Shown in pieces: positions 1-11,574 of a stretch of DNA of 64,000 nucleotides. The notes under the pieces were generated by a model that was not told the DNA's origin, searched no databases, and was given only the letters and a program-made list of their open reading frames with translations. This DNA comes from Gadus chalcogrammus (Eukaryota > Chordata > Actinopteri > Gadiformes > Gadidae): assembly GCF_026213295.1 (NCBI RefSeq), contig NC_079418.1, forward strand, positions 10,428,752 to 10,492,751. The letters run 5' to 3'. A program made the translations under genes and the position numbers. Position 1 is the stretch's first letter. Each line of letters opens with the position of its first letter.

Positions 1-15
1 GAGAAACTGTGGGAG

Positions 16-954
16 GTGCTGCGGGAGTATGGGGTAAGGGGGTCTATCCTCAGGGCCATCCAATCTTTGTACTCCCAAAGCGAGAGCTGTGTTCGTGTTC
101 TCGGCAGCCAGTCAGTTTCGTTCTCAGTGGGTGCTGGTCTCCGCCAGGGCTGCGCCTTGTCACCAATCCTGTTTGTGATATTCATGGACAGGATATCGAG
201 GCGTAGTCGTGGTGGGGAGGGGTTGCAGTTCGGTGGTCTGAGGATCTCGTCACTGCTTTTTGCAGATGATGTGGTCCTCATTGGATCATCGGCCTGTGAC
301 CTTCAGCACTCACTGGATCGGCTGGCGGTCGAGTGTGAAGCGGCTGGGATGAGGATCAGCACCGCTAAATCTGAGGCCATGACTCTTAGCAGGAAACCGG
401 TGGATTGCTTACTCCGGGTAGGAAATGAGTCCTTAGCCCAAGTGAAGGAGTTCAAGTACCTCGGGGTCTTGTTCGCGAGTGAGGGTACTATGGAGCGTGA
501 GATTGGCCGGAGAATCGGAGCAGCGGGGGCGGTATTGCGTTCACTTTACCGCACCGTTGTAACGAAAAGAGAGCTGAGCCGCAAGGCAAAGCTCTCGATC
601 TACCGGTCGATCTTCGTTCCTATCCTCACCTATGGTCATGAGGGCTGGGTGATGACCGAAAGGACGAGATCGCGGGTACAAGCGGCCGAGATGAGTTTTC
701 TCAGAAGGGTGGCTGGCGTCTCCCTTAGGGATAGGGTGAGAAGCTCAGCCATCCGTGAGGAACTCGGATTAGAGCCGCTGCTCCTTTACTTAGAAAGGAG
801 TCAGCTGAGGTGGTTCGGGCATCTGGTAATGCGCATCTGGGCGCCTTCCTTGGGAGGTGTTTCAGGCACGTCCAGTGGGGAGGAGACCTCGGGGAAGACC
901 CAGGACTAGGTGGAGAGATTATATAAGAGATTATATAGATAAGCGGATGACGAT
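16..954 (+). mobile_element. RTE-clade (Rex3-like) LINE, 5'-truncated reverse transcriptase
   Basis: An open frame from position 16 to 909 encodes the palm and thumb of a non-LTR reverse transcriptase, including the catalytic box LLFADDVVLIGSS (about residues 80-92), and a C-terminal region ending in the family's typical RWFGHL stretch. Near 850 the frame is lost; the next part (GRRPRGRPRTRWRDYI) is read in another frame from about 857 to 915, so there is a small indel. The 3' end consists of short GATGACGATGAGGAAG-type repeats (945-970), as in RTE/Rex3 elements. The 5' part, including the endonuclease, is absent from or lies before the window. The family assignment rests on motif recognition, not on a search. 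This is a dead copy. Confidence 0.8.
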
Positions 955-1339
955 GAGGAAGAGGAGGATATGTTCCATTATTTGCCTTGCGGAGCCAACC
1001 AGTCCTGTGCACGTATGCAAATTAACCATGTGTCCCAATGTCTATTTGTTTTGAATGCGACGAATGAGTGCAGATCGAATGATTTGCAGATCCAGATCAG
1101 TGAACATATTTTAACTACTACAGCACGCAGGGTTTTTTGTTCTCGGTTGTAATTAGCCTACATTTTAGGATTTTTTTATATTGGGGGGAATCACTGTCCT
1201 ACTTGTTGTCGAAGCACTTTATCGAACAAGCAAAAACCGCTCGGCAATATGGCCAAGGTGTATGGGAGAGTTCACTATTTGATATGGCTGTCTGTAGGGC
1301 CTACTAAACGCATGCGGCTCCTTTAAATGCGTCTGCATA
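955..1339. other. Intergenic stretch, no gene seen
   Basis: AT-rich sequence between the LINE tail and the MITE fragment. Only short shadow frames are present and no recognisable repeat ends were found. Confidence 0.4.
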
Positions 1340-1459
1340 ATTGAATTGTACGTCATGAGCGACTTGAGCGACCAAAGCGAACAGAAAAATTCGCAGCGAA
1401 ACTTTGTGAGCGACCAGAGCGTCTTTGACGCTTTGGTCGCTCCTGGTGTGGACGTACAG
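1340..1459 (+). mobile_element. Harbinger-type MITE, 3' half
   Basis: About 120 bp matches the right half of the complete MITE at 10761-11130, from a shared ATTGAATTGTACGTCATGAG stretch to the terminal repeat GGTGTGGACGTACAG. It is followed directly by TAA, the same trinucleotide that flanks the complete copy. The left half is missing. Confidence 0.65.
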
Positions 1460-1751
1460 TAAGCACCAAAAAACGAATAAACGAACTGAAATTTAGATTT
1501 TCGTTTTCTTGTCAAAACGAAAAAACGAAAAAACGGCTTGTTTTCGGGTTTCTGCTTGCGTCAATTATTCCCAGAAAACAGAGTAATAAAACGTACCTTG
1601 CTCGGATACGTTGGGCCGTGAAGGATCTTGGGATACATTGGGCCGTGAAGGATACAGCCGATGCATCCTTCAAATCCGGGAAAAGAAGGCTGCATTCGTA
1701 GGCCGCATTTGAAGGACCCTTGGGCCGTTTCTCAATTCGCGTACTTGTGCG

Positions 1752-2243
1752 CATAGACATCTTATAGATAGACGGAGCATTGGCTGCTGGGAAGCGAGAA
1801 ATACGGCCGCCATCTTGGAGTGGTCAACCGGGAGCAGCAACAGCAGCAGAAACAGGATGCCGGGCTGTTGTTCAGCGTATTCCTGCTCAAATCGGCGGGC
1901 AATCCATAATAGGAATCGGGGGATTACTTTTCACAAGCAAGATTTAACATTACCGTACTATTGGTATAATTAGTATTGAATAATAAAACACGCCAAACCA
2001 TGTGGCCTTTATCATAGCTACACGTATGACAAAAAACCGCATGAAAATCTGTGGTATTCAGTGAGGTATGATTAATTAAATGCGCTGACAGTTCATTGCT
2101 CCAGCCAAACGGATTACACTGAGTGGAGCGTATGACCACTCCAAGATGGCAGCCCCGCGTCTCGTCAGCGCCAGTAGGCGGTAGCTATATGATGTCTATG
2201 GGCGGTAGCATTCGATGCTCCGTCTACCTATAAGATGTCTATG
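1752..2243. mobile_element. Non-autonomous hAT-type element, 492 bp, with perfect 8-bp target duplication
   Basis: The 27-bp terminal inverted repeats (1752-1778 and 2217-2243, starting CATAGACATCTTATAG) differ at one position. The flanks are identical octamers, CTTGTGCG, at 1744-1751 and 2244-2251. An 8-bp duplication is the mark of the hAT superfamily. Removing the element and one octamer rejoins the outer inverted-repeat arm exactly, so it inserted into that older repeat. It has no coding capacity. Confidence 0.85.
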
Positions 2244-2343
2244 CTTGTGCGTGCTCGTGTGCTCGTGGACTCGTGAAACGTCATCAGTCGTTGCCCGAGC
2301 ACTGTTCCAATTCGAAGCACGCATCAAGCGAGTACTGTCGTAA

Positions 2344-3830
2344 AACCCGGAAGTGTTCTTGATGCGTGCTCGATCTCGCCGTTTCACCAAGCATGCATCG
2401 GAGGTGGCTCGTGGCTGTTTCCCAAAGTGTAAGGCTGCAGCTTGCTAGGACGCGTCCTTGCTAGTCGCGTCCTATGGAGATGAGACTAGAGTGCTAGCTC
2501 GAGTGCTTCCTAGCGTTTGTAACGTTCGACTTTGGGAACGACTTGGTAGTGTGGAAGCGCTTCCGCTCCGCTTTTTAATACTGCGTGTCCGCTTGTAAAC
2601 ACATGTGCGCTTATGAATAAAACATGGCAGCAATCAAGCTGATCGATATTTATTTGACTTTTGTCTGTTATGAATGCGGTCATGTCTCCTTCGCATGGAG
2701 CCTCTTTGGGGAAGTCACAAAAGCCTTGTTGCGGTTGATCGAATCGTCTTTATTAAAAGGAAAATCCATTCAATTTTTATAAAACTAGGTGAAATTGTCT
2801 GAGAACTTAATTCATGCATCACATTTACAGTACAGGTTGATTACTATTATGCAGGGGGAAAAAAGACAAAGAAAGAGATGATAAAGGTGTATTATTTGGA
2901 TATATTATTTAACTGATCTGATTCATTCATTCATCTATGCCTACAATCTACCAGTGCTTTGAACACATAAGTATATCATATAAAATACAATTATATACGT
3001 TCATAAAAAATTACAAACATTGCAATTGATCGGTTGTGCATTAATTTTACAACATTGGATAGTGGCACTATCCCTTCCACCGGTAAACAAATGTTTGTGC
3101 GCCACCCTTAGGCGCACAAAAGCCTCCGTTTGCTGGGCTGACCCTAAAAAAAACGATTCAACACAAACATAAATAGGTATACATAAATAATGTAATCTTG
3201 TGAGCGAGTAAATTGACATTGGTGACAGTGGTGTTTAACACCAGCTACGTCCATGCAAAATATAGCAACGTATCATTAAGTTGCAAAAACGTTTGAAAAG
3301 TGGCACAGGTCTTTAGGCTTGATTATTTGCATTAACATGATGAATCTATAAAAAGCAATACGGCACAAAATATTTCTGAAAACTAATATAACAGGATGCA
3401 TTTCGCACTCGCAGCAGTACGATGGCGGACAATATGGAGAAGACGCACAACTGTAGCTTAAGTTACTCCGTTATGATATAATATTTATCTCATAAATAAT
3501 ATATAAGATAATAATTACTATAAGTCGTGTGGTGTGTATAGCTTATACACATGACAGGACACGCATATCTTTTCAATTTTTATTCAATTCAGACTATCTA
3601 GATACCTATTTGAACTGAAAGAGGCTGGGTTTTGTTTATATACATTTGTTTTATTGTCAGTAGTATGCTAAAGAGCCGTAGACAGTTAAGGACGAGCAGA
3701 CTGGTGGTGGACGTCATCGAGTCGCTGCTGTTCCATCGAGGTACGTACTCGCGTGCTCGCAAGTATGTGCTTGAAGTACAGACTTGCCAAGTACGTGCTT
3801 GCAAGTCATCGAGTCCGTAGTACGCGTGCT
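2344..3830. other. AT-rich non-coding block
   Basis: Interior of the inverted-repeat structure. A short self-complementary stretch lies near 2425-2535 (CCCAAAGT facing ACTTTGGG). No credible gene, splice-consistent exon or transposase motif was seen. Confidence 0.45.
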
Positions 3831-4261
3831 AGGAATTGAGAAACGGCCTTACACAAAATCTTTCCGGAAGTAGAAGACATTCGGATACTACTCGCTTACC
3901 TAAAACTCGCTTACTACGTTATGCTTACTCAATTTGACGTCATAGTTAGTAAGCGTAGTAAGCAAGTATGCGGTTTCGATTGGAACAGTGCTCGGGCAAC
4001 GACTGATGACGTTTCACGAGTCCACGAGCACACGAGCACGCACAAGTACGCGAATTGAGAAACGGCTATCTTGTTAGAAACACGTTTATCTGAGAGCCAA
4101 CCCAGTCGCCAAAAGCATACGTTGACAGTGTACGTTTTCGTGAACACTGGATTATACGGAGCCCCTCTGGTGACATCTGGGAAAAAAATATATATCTGTT
4201 TGCCCGATTTAGTGATCTGTTTGCATGACTTAATAATCTGTGGCCACAATTTAATAAATTG

Positions 4262-4495
4262 CGGGAACAAGATAATTAATTTGTGGCCACAGTTTAATAA
4301 TTCGTGGGAACAAGATAATTAATTTGTGGCCACAGTTTAATATTTCGTGGGAACAAGAAATATAATAGAAAGGGAAGTCTGGGGCCCCCTGCTTGAGCTG
4401 CTCCCCCCGCGACCCGACCCCGGATAAGCGGATGACGATGAGGATGAGGAGGAGGGAACAAGATAATTATTTTGTGGCCACAGTTTAATAATTCG
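4262..4495. repeat. 43-bp tandem repeat interrupted by an RTE tail
   Basis: Units beginning GGGAACAAGATAATTAATTT recur at 4263, 4306 and 4349, exactly 43 bp apart. A further unit follows at about 4456 after the inserted RTE fragment, and degenerate half-units precede the array from about 4215. Each unit contains the palindrome TGTGGCCACA. Confidence 0.8.
4359..4456 (+). mobile_element. RTE/Rex3-type LINE, short 3' tail insertion
   Basis: The sequence GGGAAGTCTGG...GATAAGCGGATGACGATGAG matches the last part of an RTE-type 3' end; the stretch GATAAGCGGATGACGATGAG is also the 3' end of the LINE at 16-954. It sits inside the 43-bp tandem array with GGGAACAAGA on both sides, fitting insertion of a strongly 5'-truncated copy. 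An array unit may itself mimic the target duplication. Confidence 0.75.
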
Positions 4496-4531
4496 AGTGT
4501 GTTGTCTATTGTTGCAGCAGGGGTTAGACGC

Positions 4532-6071
4532 ATGTCGGCTCTGGACAAGATAGAAGAGATATCGTTCTATTTTAACCTCGGAATGAATTACAATGACATT
4601 CTAAAGTCACTTGCTGTTAGGCAAGGAGTTATTCTAAGTAAGAGGCACTTAATTAGGCTGCTAAAAATGCACGGGTACAAACGAAGACAATATGATGACC
4701 TCGGTGACGTGATAGACTTTATCATGCAACAGCTGAAGGGAAATGGAAACCTGCATGGATACAGATGGATGTACAGCAAATGCATGAAACATGGCATCCG
4801 TGCAAAAAAGGAAGATGTGCGTTTGATTCTTGCAGCTCTTGATCCTGACTCTTCAGCCATGCGCCGTTCCAGGCGATTAAAAGATGTATTTTTCTGAAGG
4901 ACCTAATTATATCTGGCATACCGATTCATACGATAAATTAAAACCATATGGAATCTGCATCAATGGTTGCATAGACGGCTTTTCCCGTAAAATAATTTGG
5001 CTTAAAGCGGCATACACCAGCAGTGATCCACATGTCATTGGAGGCTACTTTATGGAGGCCTTAGAGCAGTTCGGTGGCTGTCCCCGGATCGTCAGGACTG
5101 ATTTCGGAACGGAGAATGTAGTTGTCCGCGACATCCAGACCTACCTCCGCCTCAGTGATGTTGACAATAGATCAGGTGAAAAAAGCTACATCGCAGGAGC
5201 AAGTACTTCAAACCAAAAGATTGAGAGCTGGTGGGGGATACTACGCAAAGAAGGAATGCAGAACTGGATAAAGCTTCTTGGCGAAATGAAAGACGAGGGC
5301 CTATTTCTTGGCGACTTCCTGGACAAATCGCTTATGCAGCTAAGCTTTCGGAACATTATTCAGGTGAGGATAAGAAAGCCTGGGGTTTATTCGGGCAGCT
5401 GTTCTATTCCTTGCACATATGAATCATGTAGCCTTTAGTAATGTTAAAGACAGCATTAACAGTTAATAGGCTATGACTTTATGTTGCAGACGTGCAGTCA
5501 AACACTCAATATTGAATCGCCTATAAGCGTTTCAGCACCACTGGAAAGCAGTAGCAAGAGCAGTAGTTATAGATCCCAGTGGGAAATCAACAGTATAAAG
5601 TAGTTGTATGAGTCCCAATCTTGAAAAATAACTGAAAATAGATTTTCTGTAGAATAAAGCAATGCTAAATTAATTTCTCCGCAATCTTAGCCTCTAATGG
5701 CTATAGAACCATTTTATGAACCATACTTATTATTCTCATTTCAGGAAGAGCTGGATGAGATCAAGGCAGTCTGGAACAGTCATCGCATTCGGCCAACAAA
5801 GAATCCCAATGTACCCAGTGGGATTCCTGACATGATGTTTACTGTGCCACAGCTCTGGGGTTCTGAGGACTTAATCGTTCCACACAATGACCTTGATGAC
5901 TGCAAACGGGCGTGCAAGTTCCTCTCATCTGTCCCATGTGATGAAGATATATTTGACCTTTGTAGTATCCACATGTCAGAGTCTGGCCTTTATTTTCCCA
6001 CAAACAAATCCCAAGCCCAGGAGTTTTACTTGACACTTCGAGAAGGGCTTCGCCCCCTTGTCTATAATTGA
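4532..6071 (+). pseudogene. Integrase-core (DDE) gene, multicopy fish type, one frameshift
   Basis: Two coding exons, 4532-5363 and 5745-6071, join in phase 0 across a GT-AG intron. The N-terminal 120 residues hold a helix-turn-helix-like region (LSKRHLIRLLKMHGYKRR). Then comes a retroviral-type integrase core: first acid in YIWHTDSYDK, second in RTDFGTEN, and a glutamate in NQKIESWWG 41 residues after the second. The C-terminal exon (EELDEIKAVWNSHRIRP) is typical of an uncharacterised family repeated in fish genomes, probably of transposon origin. The reading frame changes once at about 4880-4890, between RRLKD and YFSEGP, where no intron could fit, so this copy is broken or the base call is wrong. 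The start ATG at 4532 lies just after an acceptor-like TTGTTGCAG, so a 5' exon is possible. An AATAAA lies at 6416. Confidence 0.72.
5364..5744 (+). other. Intron of the integrase-core gene
   Basis: The donor CAG|GTGAGG at 5364 and the acceptor TTCTCATTTCAG ending at 5744 join two frames of the same protein family in phase 0. Several stops in this interval exclude read-through. Confidence 0.75.
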
Positions 6072-6726
6072 GCAGCCACTGAACTGGTATTCAAAGATCC
6101 AGGGTCATTGATATGTACTAGTTACTGTTGTACCTATTGTGTACAAAAAAGAAAATTATTTTATTTTCTATATTTGTATTTCATTTTAATCAAGGCTTGT
6201 AGATATAACATATAAAAAGCATATTTCAACACATGGGGAAGGGATTATCGGTTTTGTAAATATCACGTATATATCAATGGTATAACAGATCAAATGAATG
6301 GTAAAATCCTTTTTAATGTTCACACTTTTGTCAAGTCCCTCATATGTTTTCGTTATCTGGACTTTATCTGAAAAAGTTTTTTTGAAATATCCAAACATAG
6401 GAAGTGTTAATGTGCAATAAATATTAATACATAAAATACTGTTGACTGGTTTTTATTTCAACGGAAAAGGGGGGAGAATTGATTTCAATACAAAAGAAGG
6501 AAGCTTTTAACGGCCTGTGCAAATCATTTGTAACACCGATACACAATTAACATATTGCCAGAAGCAGTACTGACCTGAACTGCACAAACTGGTGGTGCAC
6601 AGATTGCTTTAACAGTTAAACTAAACAATGCTTGTCAGCATTTTCCATAGAAAAAACAAAATGGCTGCAATTCATCATAGTGACAATTATGTGTCCATAG
6701 AATCAGCATTAGTTGGCTCAAAATAT
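6072..6726. other. Space between convergent genes
   Basis: AT-rich 3' flanks of the two convergent broken genes. AATAAA at 6416 could serve the plus-strand gene. No other coding signal was seen. Confidence 0.4.
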
Positions 6727-8619
6727 TTAGATTATGTCCATAACCCAGATGGAGCTCCTAAGCACAAGGTCGAAATCATTTCGAAGGTCGGGGTAATTTT
6801 GGTAGTTGGTCGGTATGGTAAGGTAGCAGCAACATGTGTGGGCCTGAGGTCGGCACTGAAAGTCTGTTGTTTGAATGAACTGAACTACTATTGGTTTCTC
6901 AAAAAAAATGTCTGCCCCTGTGCAGAAACGCTGAAATGATTTGAGGATAGTTTTGTCTGACTCCCCTATGTATTTCTTCAGATGTCTTGCCACGGTGTTT
7001 TGGACTGCAGTCATCTCCTCCGGGAATTTTAGAAGTTCCCTAACACGTTTTGGTGTAGGCACACGTTCTTCCATCATGTCCACAAGCCTCCGTGGATACA
7101 AAGTGTCTGCCAGGGTTTGCAATATGGGCTTCCAGCATTCAATGACAAACATAGGAGTTTGGATCAGGGTTTTGTGTCCCAACTGTGACACAAGTGCAGC
7201 AATTGTCTCCTCAGAGGCAAGGTGGTGGCAGTCATGTGCCTCCAGCACATCCAGCAGGTCATCTTTTTCAACAGACTCAAATGATTCAAGGGCACACTCT
7301 CTTCTTTGGAGACATACTGCAGGAAGCTGTCTGTCACACTGCTGTAATTTCTTCCATACAGGATTTCTTCTAAAAAGGGAAGAGGGAAAAGCAGCGGGAA
7401 ATACTTCAGTCGTCCAGCCAACAACGAGAATTCTTGCAACTGCCTGCCATTCTGCCTTCTGGTATTCATGCCTTCGATAAGGTGTCTTGACATCTGTACC
7501 CAACGTACACCGGCTGTAAAACTCCCCCCAGAATTCTGAGAGGCAATCACGGAAAACACCAGAGCCTTCCCCTTCCTCCAGTTCACCATTAGGAAGTTTC
7601 CTCTTGATGTTAACCTCTTTGTTGGCTATATCTGGGTCAATAAAGGCTGCCATGAGGTCAGCAAGGCAGTAACCTCTTTGCACTTCCACTATGACTGTTG
7701 GCTTTGATCCCTCCTAGGGCAACGTGTCATCAATTTCAAAGACATCACCAAGTGCTGCTCCAACAGTTACTTCACCATCAGGGGAATTGTTAAGCAGCAT
7801 CTCCACATCTTGGGCCACTGTTGAACCTTGGTCTTCCTGTCCTGGCTCTATCCTGAAATACTCTCCTGTAATTTTGAAGGCTCCTTGGTCTTGTCTGTCT
7901 CCTGCATCTATGTTGGGGTCATCCAGAAGTATGACATCTGAGTCCTGTAGGACGTTTAAGTCAAACGTGATGACTTCTGGTTCTGTTGCTGGGACTGAAT
8001 ATAAATTGTGTGCAGCATTTCCTGTGACCTCTGATGTTGTTGCTTCTTCATCTTTGCCATGATCATGATTCTTAGTGTACAGATACAGTCTCAGGAGCTT
8101 GACTTTGTTTTTCTCATACAAGTCATCCACGGTGGAATTTTGATCTACTTCGCCTTGTGAGAAATCAAGAATTCTGCGATGATGACTTTCCAGCATTAGT
8201 GACTTGCAGAAACCGTTTGGAAAGAAAAGGGATTCTGCCAATCGTTGAATTTCGCTGACTTTAGTGTATCTGTCTACACTGACATGTCTGGTTCCACCTC
8301 CCTTCACAGCCCTCACTTGTTTGAATTCATTTTTGATTTTGTTGAAGTTCATCCATCCAATTTCAACCCTCTTTTATGGTCTTTTTGCATTTTTATTTCC
8401 CTGCATTTTCTCAGAAGTCCCCATTCTTTTGACTCCCCTGCTATCCATAGCAGAGGACTTTGCCCTTTCTCTTTCAAGTAGGTGACTTCTCCTGGCAGCT
8501 CCTGTGTCTAACTGGTGACGGTTGCGACAGAAGGCAACAGTTGCCAATCTGTCCCCATAGTGTGGAATGTATTTTGCGAGATCTTCTTCACTCATCAGTG
8601 GAATAACTGAAGAATCAAT
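6727..8619 (-). pseudogene. HECT-type E3 ubiquitin ligase-like gene with two in-frame stops
   Basis: One reading frame runs from an acceptor (TATTTTGCAG, exon start 8619) to a stop at 6727 and is interrupted only by TAA at 8374-8376 and TAG at 7714-7716. The order is: a SAM-like N-terminus (LMSEEDLAKYIPHYGDRLA), a lysine-rich linker, a conserved block (EIGWMNF...GGGTRHVSVD...LFFPNG), an acidic linker, and a HECT-like domain from about 7700. The C-terminal lobe carries FQRFCTGAD and AHTCCCYLTIP, the position of the catalytic cysteine that takes ubiquitin in HECT ligases. The layout resembles a multicopy fish family annotated as G2/M-phase-specific E3 ligase-like. With two nonsense codons and no visible upstream exons I read it as a pseudogene. 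Confidence 0.75.
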
Positions 8620-8829
8620 CTGCAAAATATGAATGAAGACAAAAATATATTTAAGTACAATTATTGTGTGTGACAGACGGACACATTTTCCCAATTTAAT
8701 TACTTTTTTTCCGTATTAATGACACATTTTAAAGCTGAATGATTTAACTATAATTAAACCACAGCAGAAAGAGTTAGATAAAAATTGCATACTTGACAGC
8801 TACACCAGCAAACAGCAATTGTCGGGGGC

Positions 8830-9060
8830 GGGCTAACCCTGCGTTCACACCAAAAGATGCATTTGCTGCCCGTACGCGTTGTCGCCGAAGTTTTGCGGCG
8901 CAGCAAAACTTTTGCGGCTTTTGCTGCGCCGCAAAGGTTTTGCCCGCGGTGCTTCTGAATTCATTCACAACCATGGCCGACAGTACGCGCAGGCGCGTGC
9001 CGTCCATATGGGCAGGTGGGGCGGCGATCACTCCCTGCAAAAGCATGCTCCCAAAAAAAA
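8830..9060. mobile_element. MITE-like repeat with a strong hairpin
   Basis: The sequence begins CCTGCGTTCACACCAAAAGA, a typical fish MITE end, and holds a near-perfect hairpin of TTTTGCGGCGCAGCAAAA with TTTTGCTGCGCCGCAAA (about 8889-8936). A related end in reverse orientation lies near 11520-11552. Boundaries and target duplication are uncertain. Confidence 0.5.
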
Positions 9061-9838
9061 AAAATCCTCAGTAAATCAATGCTCCAAGTTTATTTTTAAT
9101 AATGTGATTGTCACATTAACTATCTATAGTTTCTGTAGGCTTTCCGACTATTTTTGGTCTGTTGATATCAAATTGATGGTGGCGATTCTAGTTGAGTTTA
9201 ACGTGTCATGCAATGTGGGGCAGCGCGGTCGCGCAACGACCGCGTCCCTCCGTATGTTTCTCGCACTGCAGGCTGCAATAAGAATTCCAATCCGCGCTTA
9301 AGACGCCCATATGGTCGTAAAGTAGTCTGCCCCATGGTCATATTCTAGGACTGTTGTTTAAAGAAGAGATTTGCACACATCGTCTGTAGGGCTGGGCGAT
9401 ATGACGATATATATCGTGAGGACGATAGAAACGTGTCTATCGTGACCTTTCTCCTCTATCTTTTCTATCGTGATAAACTTTTTTTTCCATTATTACAGCT
9501 AATATACATTTTAATATAATTTCACATCCTAATATAACATTTTGCTTTTCTTACTATGCAAACTAAGTTTATATAACTGTAAAAAAGGATATTAAGATAA
9601 TTTTTTGTGGTTTTGCGACACGACACCGCTTTACGTTACGCTGCTTTGCATCATACGTTTGCGAATGAATGATGGACGCGCTGCAGGAAGTGTAACTTGT
9701 TACCACAGCCGCTGTTATACAATCCGAAACGGTTGCACAGACACAACAAAAACCGCTTTTTGCCGAAAGGGGGGGCAGCCGTGGTTTTCGGCTTCATTTC
9801 GGATTTAAGCCCTCTGATACAGAACCAACGCAGCCGAT

Positions 9839-9925
9839 ATGAAACTGTGCGATAAAGTCGTTCCTGCTCCTGATGCGAATACTTCCAACCTCTTTTACCA
9901 CCTGAAGAACAAATCACGAATGAAG
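9839..9925 (+). pseudogene. BED zinc-finger remnant of a hAT transposase
   Basis: About 29 codons inside the hAT derivative read PDANTSNLFYHLKNK, the helical half of a BED finger as found at the N-terminus of zbed1-type hAT transposases. The usual final histidine is replaced (KNKS) and the frame ends soon after. It shows that the element descends from an autonomous hAT by internal deletion. Confidence 0.6.
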
Positions 9926-10245
9926 AAACACGGAAAACTCCAACTACTTACCGATCAACATACAACAAGTGATGAACCCGCAGGAGCTCATTGAAAGTAA
10001 ACAGCCAGCCGAAGCTAAGTAAGCATTCGCCCAAGCACAAGCAATCTGAAAAGACTTCTCTTTTTGTTTTGTTTATGTTGTGTTAAGTCCCTCGTCCTCA
10101 AACCTGAAGCGTGTGCACTTAGTGAAGTGAATGTATTAATGTGCCATATGATGTTACGTACTACCTCAACACACAGTATAATTAGTCTGAAGTAAAAATT
10201 GAAGGCTACTGCACTCTTTTTTTTTTGTGCTTGTTGGTTCAAGCC

Positions 10246-10373
<128 letters not shown>

Positions 10374-10760
10374 TAGCCTTCACTTTTTTCCCTTCAGAGA
10401 AAATTATACTGTGTTTAATAGTGTGTTCTGCTGTGTTCCATGTTTTTAATTTGTGTGCAGCAATTGAATGAACATGTTTTCTCCTTGTGATGCTGAAAAT
10501 AAAGAGAACACTGAAATCTGCGTAATTGTGGTACAGGTCGTGATGGATCACACTTTTAAGTACACACCCCTATCCAGTAGAGCAAGAGGGCATATCGTGA
10601 TATATATCGCTCATCAGTGATATAAAATATCCATATCGTGATCTATGTTTTTTTCCATATCGCCCAGCCCTAATCGTCGGGCCAAGTTCCAAATCGAAGG
10701 TCTGCTTGATTGATGACTTGTATTACTTTTCATGTAGGCTATTTGCAATGCACTCGCTAA

Positions 10761-11130
10761 CTGTACGTCCACACCAGAAGCGACCTGAGCTACCAAATCG
10801 CCGGAAGTCATTCACTTTCTATGGGCAAGAGCGACCAAAGTGACCAAAGCGACCAACGCTACCAGCGGCCAAAGTTGAGTGACCAGAGCGTCCAATGAAA
10901 GTTGAAAAATGTTTAACTTTATGCAAATTACTATGACGCGTTTCAGCGTCCAAACGCTGACAGCCAATCGGAATGTAGACGCTCTTCGCTTGCGTGGATT
11001 CCAGGGAACACCGGCAGGCACTTTTGAATTGTACGTCATGAGCGACTTGAGCGTCCAAAGCGAACAGAAATATTTGCAGCGAAACTTTATGATCGACGGA
11101 TGATCGGTCGCTTCTGGTGTGGACGAACAG
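10761..11130. mobile_element. Harbinger-type MITE, 370 bp, with TAA target duplication
   Basis: Terminal inverted repeats start CTGTACGTCCACACCAGAAG at 10761 and end CTTCTGGTGTGGACGAACAG at 11130. Both sides are flanked by TAA (10758-10760 and 11131-11133). A 3-bp TWA duplication is typical of PIF/Harbinger. No coding capacity. Confidence 0.85.
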
Positions 11131-11133
11131 TAA

Positions 11134-11574
11134 GCCTGTTGTTAAAATAAAATATGGAAGAAATAACTTCCCTAGGGACATTATATGACGAGTGTTGCGG
11201 ATGGCACTTCAAAAGTGTGCAGTAACATTAGGCTATTAGTTTATTTTTAATTCTTACTCAAAATTAGTTTAGTTAACATGTTTTAATGTAGCTCAAAATA
11301 TACATAAATTGTGAGTGTGGTCATACGCCAGTAGTTTCTGCCGCACCGCACGCTACTGATTACGAGCATTGCATGTCTTTGTGGAAGAGGGAGAGACGTC
11401 GGAATGCCCGTCGTTATGGGTTCCGCAAATCAAATCTTGCTGCCGGTTTTCTCGGCAGCAAGTGGTCCCGCAGCAAACCCGCTACGCGTCTCTACATTCA
11501 CTTTGAATGGGATCGTGCAGCACGGCATCTTTTTGCATCTTTTGGTGTGATCGAATTATTTGTCAGTCAGTCAC
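11134..11574. other. Intergenic stretch with a MITE-like end
   Basis: Contains a reversed copy of the CACCAAAAGATGC-type end near 11520-11552, facing the repeat at 8830. No gene seen. Confidence 0.35.

Larger units (their letters stand above)
1722..4066. repeat. Inverted-repeat pair enclosing a 2.3-kb AT-rich block
   Basis: The left end at 1724 reads GCCGTTTCTCAATTCGCGTA and continues, after the nested element at 1752-2243, through 2244-2325. The right end at about 3975-4066 is its reverse complement over roughly 90 bp, including the run CGTGAAACGTCATCAGTCGT. A third related end stops at about 3847. The pair probably bounds an old DNA transposon, but flanking target duplications are not clear and there is no transposase inside. 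Confidence 0.6.

Noticed and set aside
4215..4495. Regularly spaced repeats resembling a CRISPR array
   Set aside because: The 43-bp units are directly adjacent with no unique spacers, the host is a vertebrate, and there are no cas genes.
6941..7480. 179-aa plus-strand ORF
   Set aside because: Antisense shadow of the HECT-like frame.
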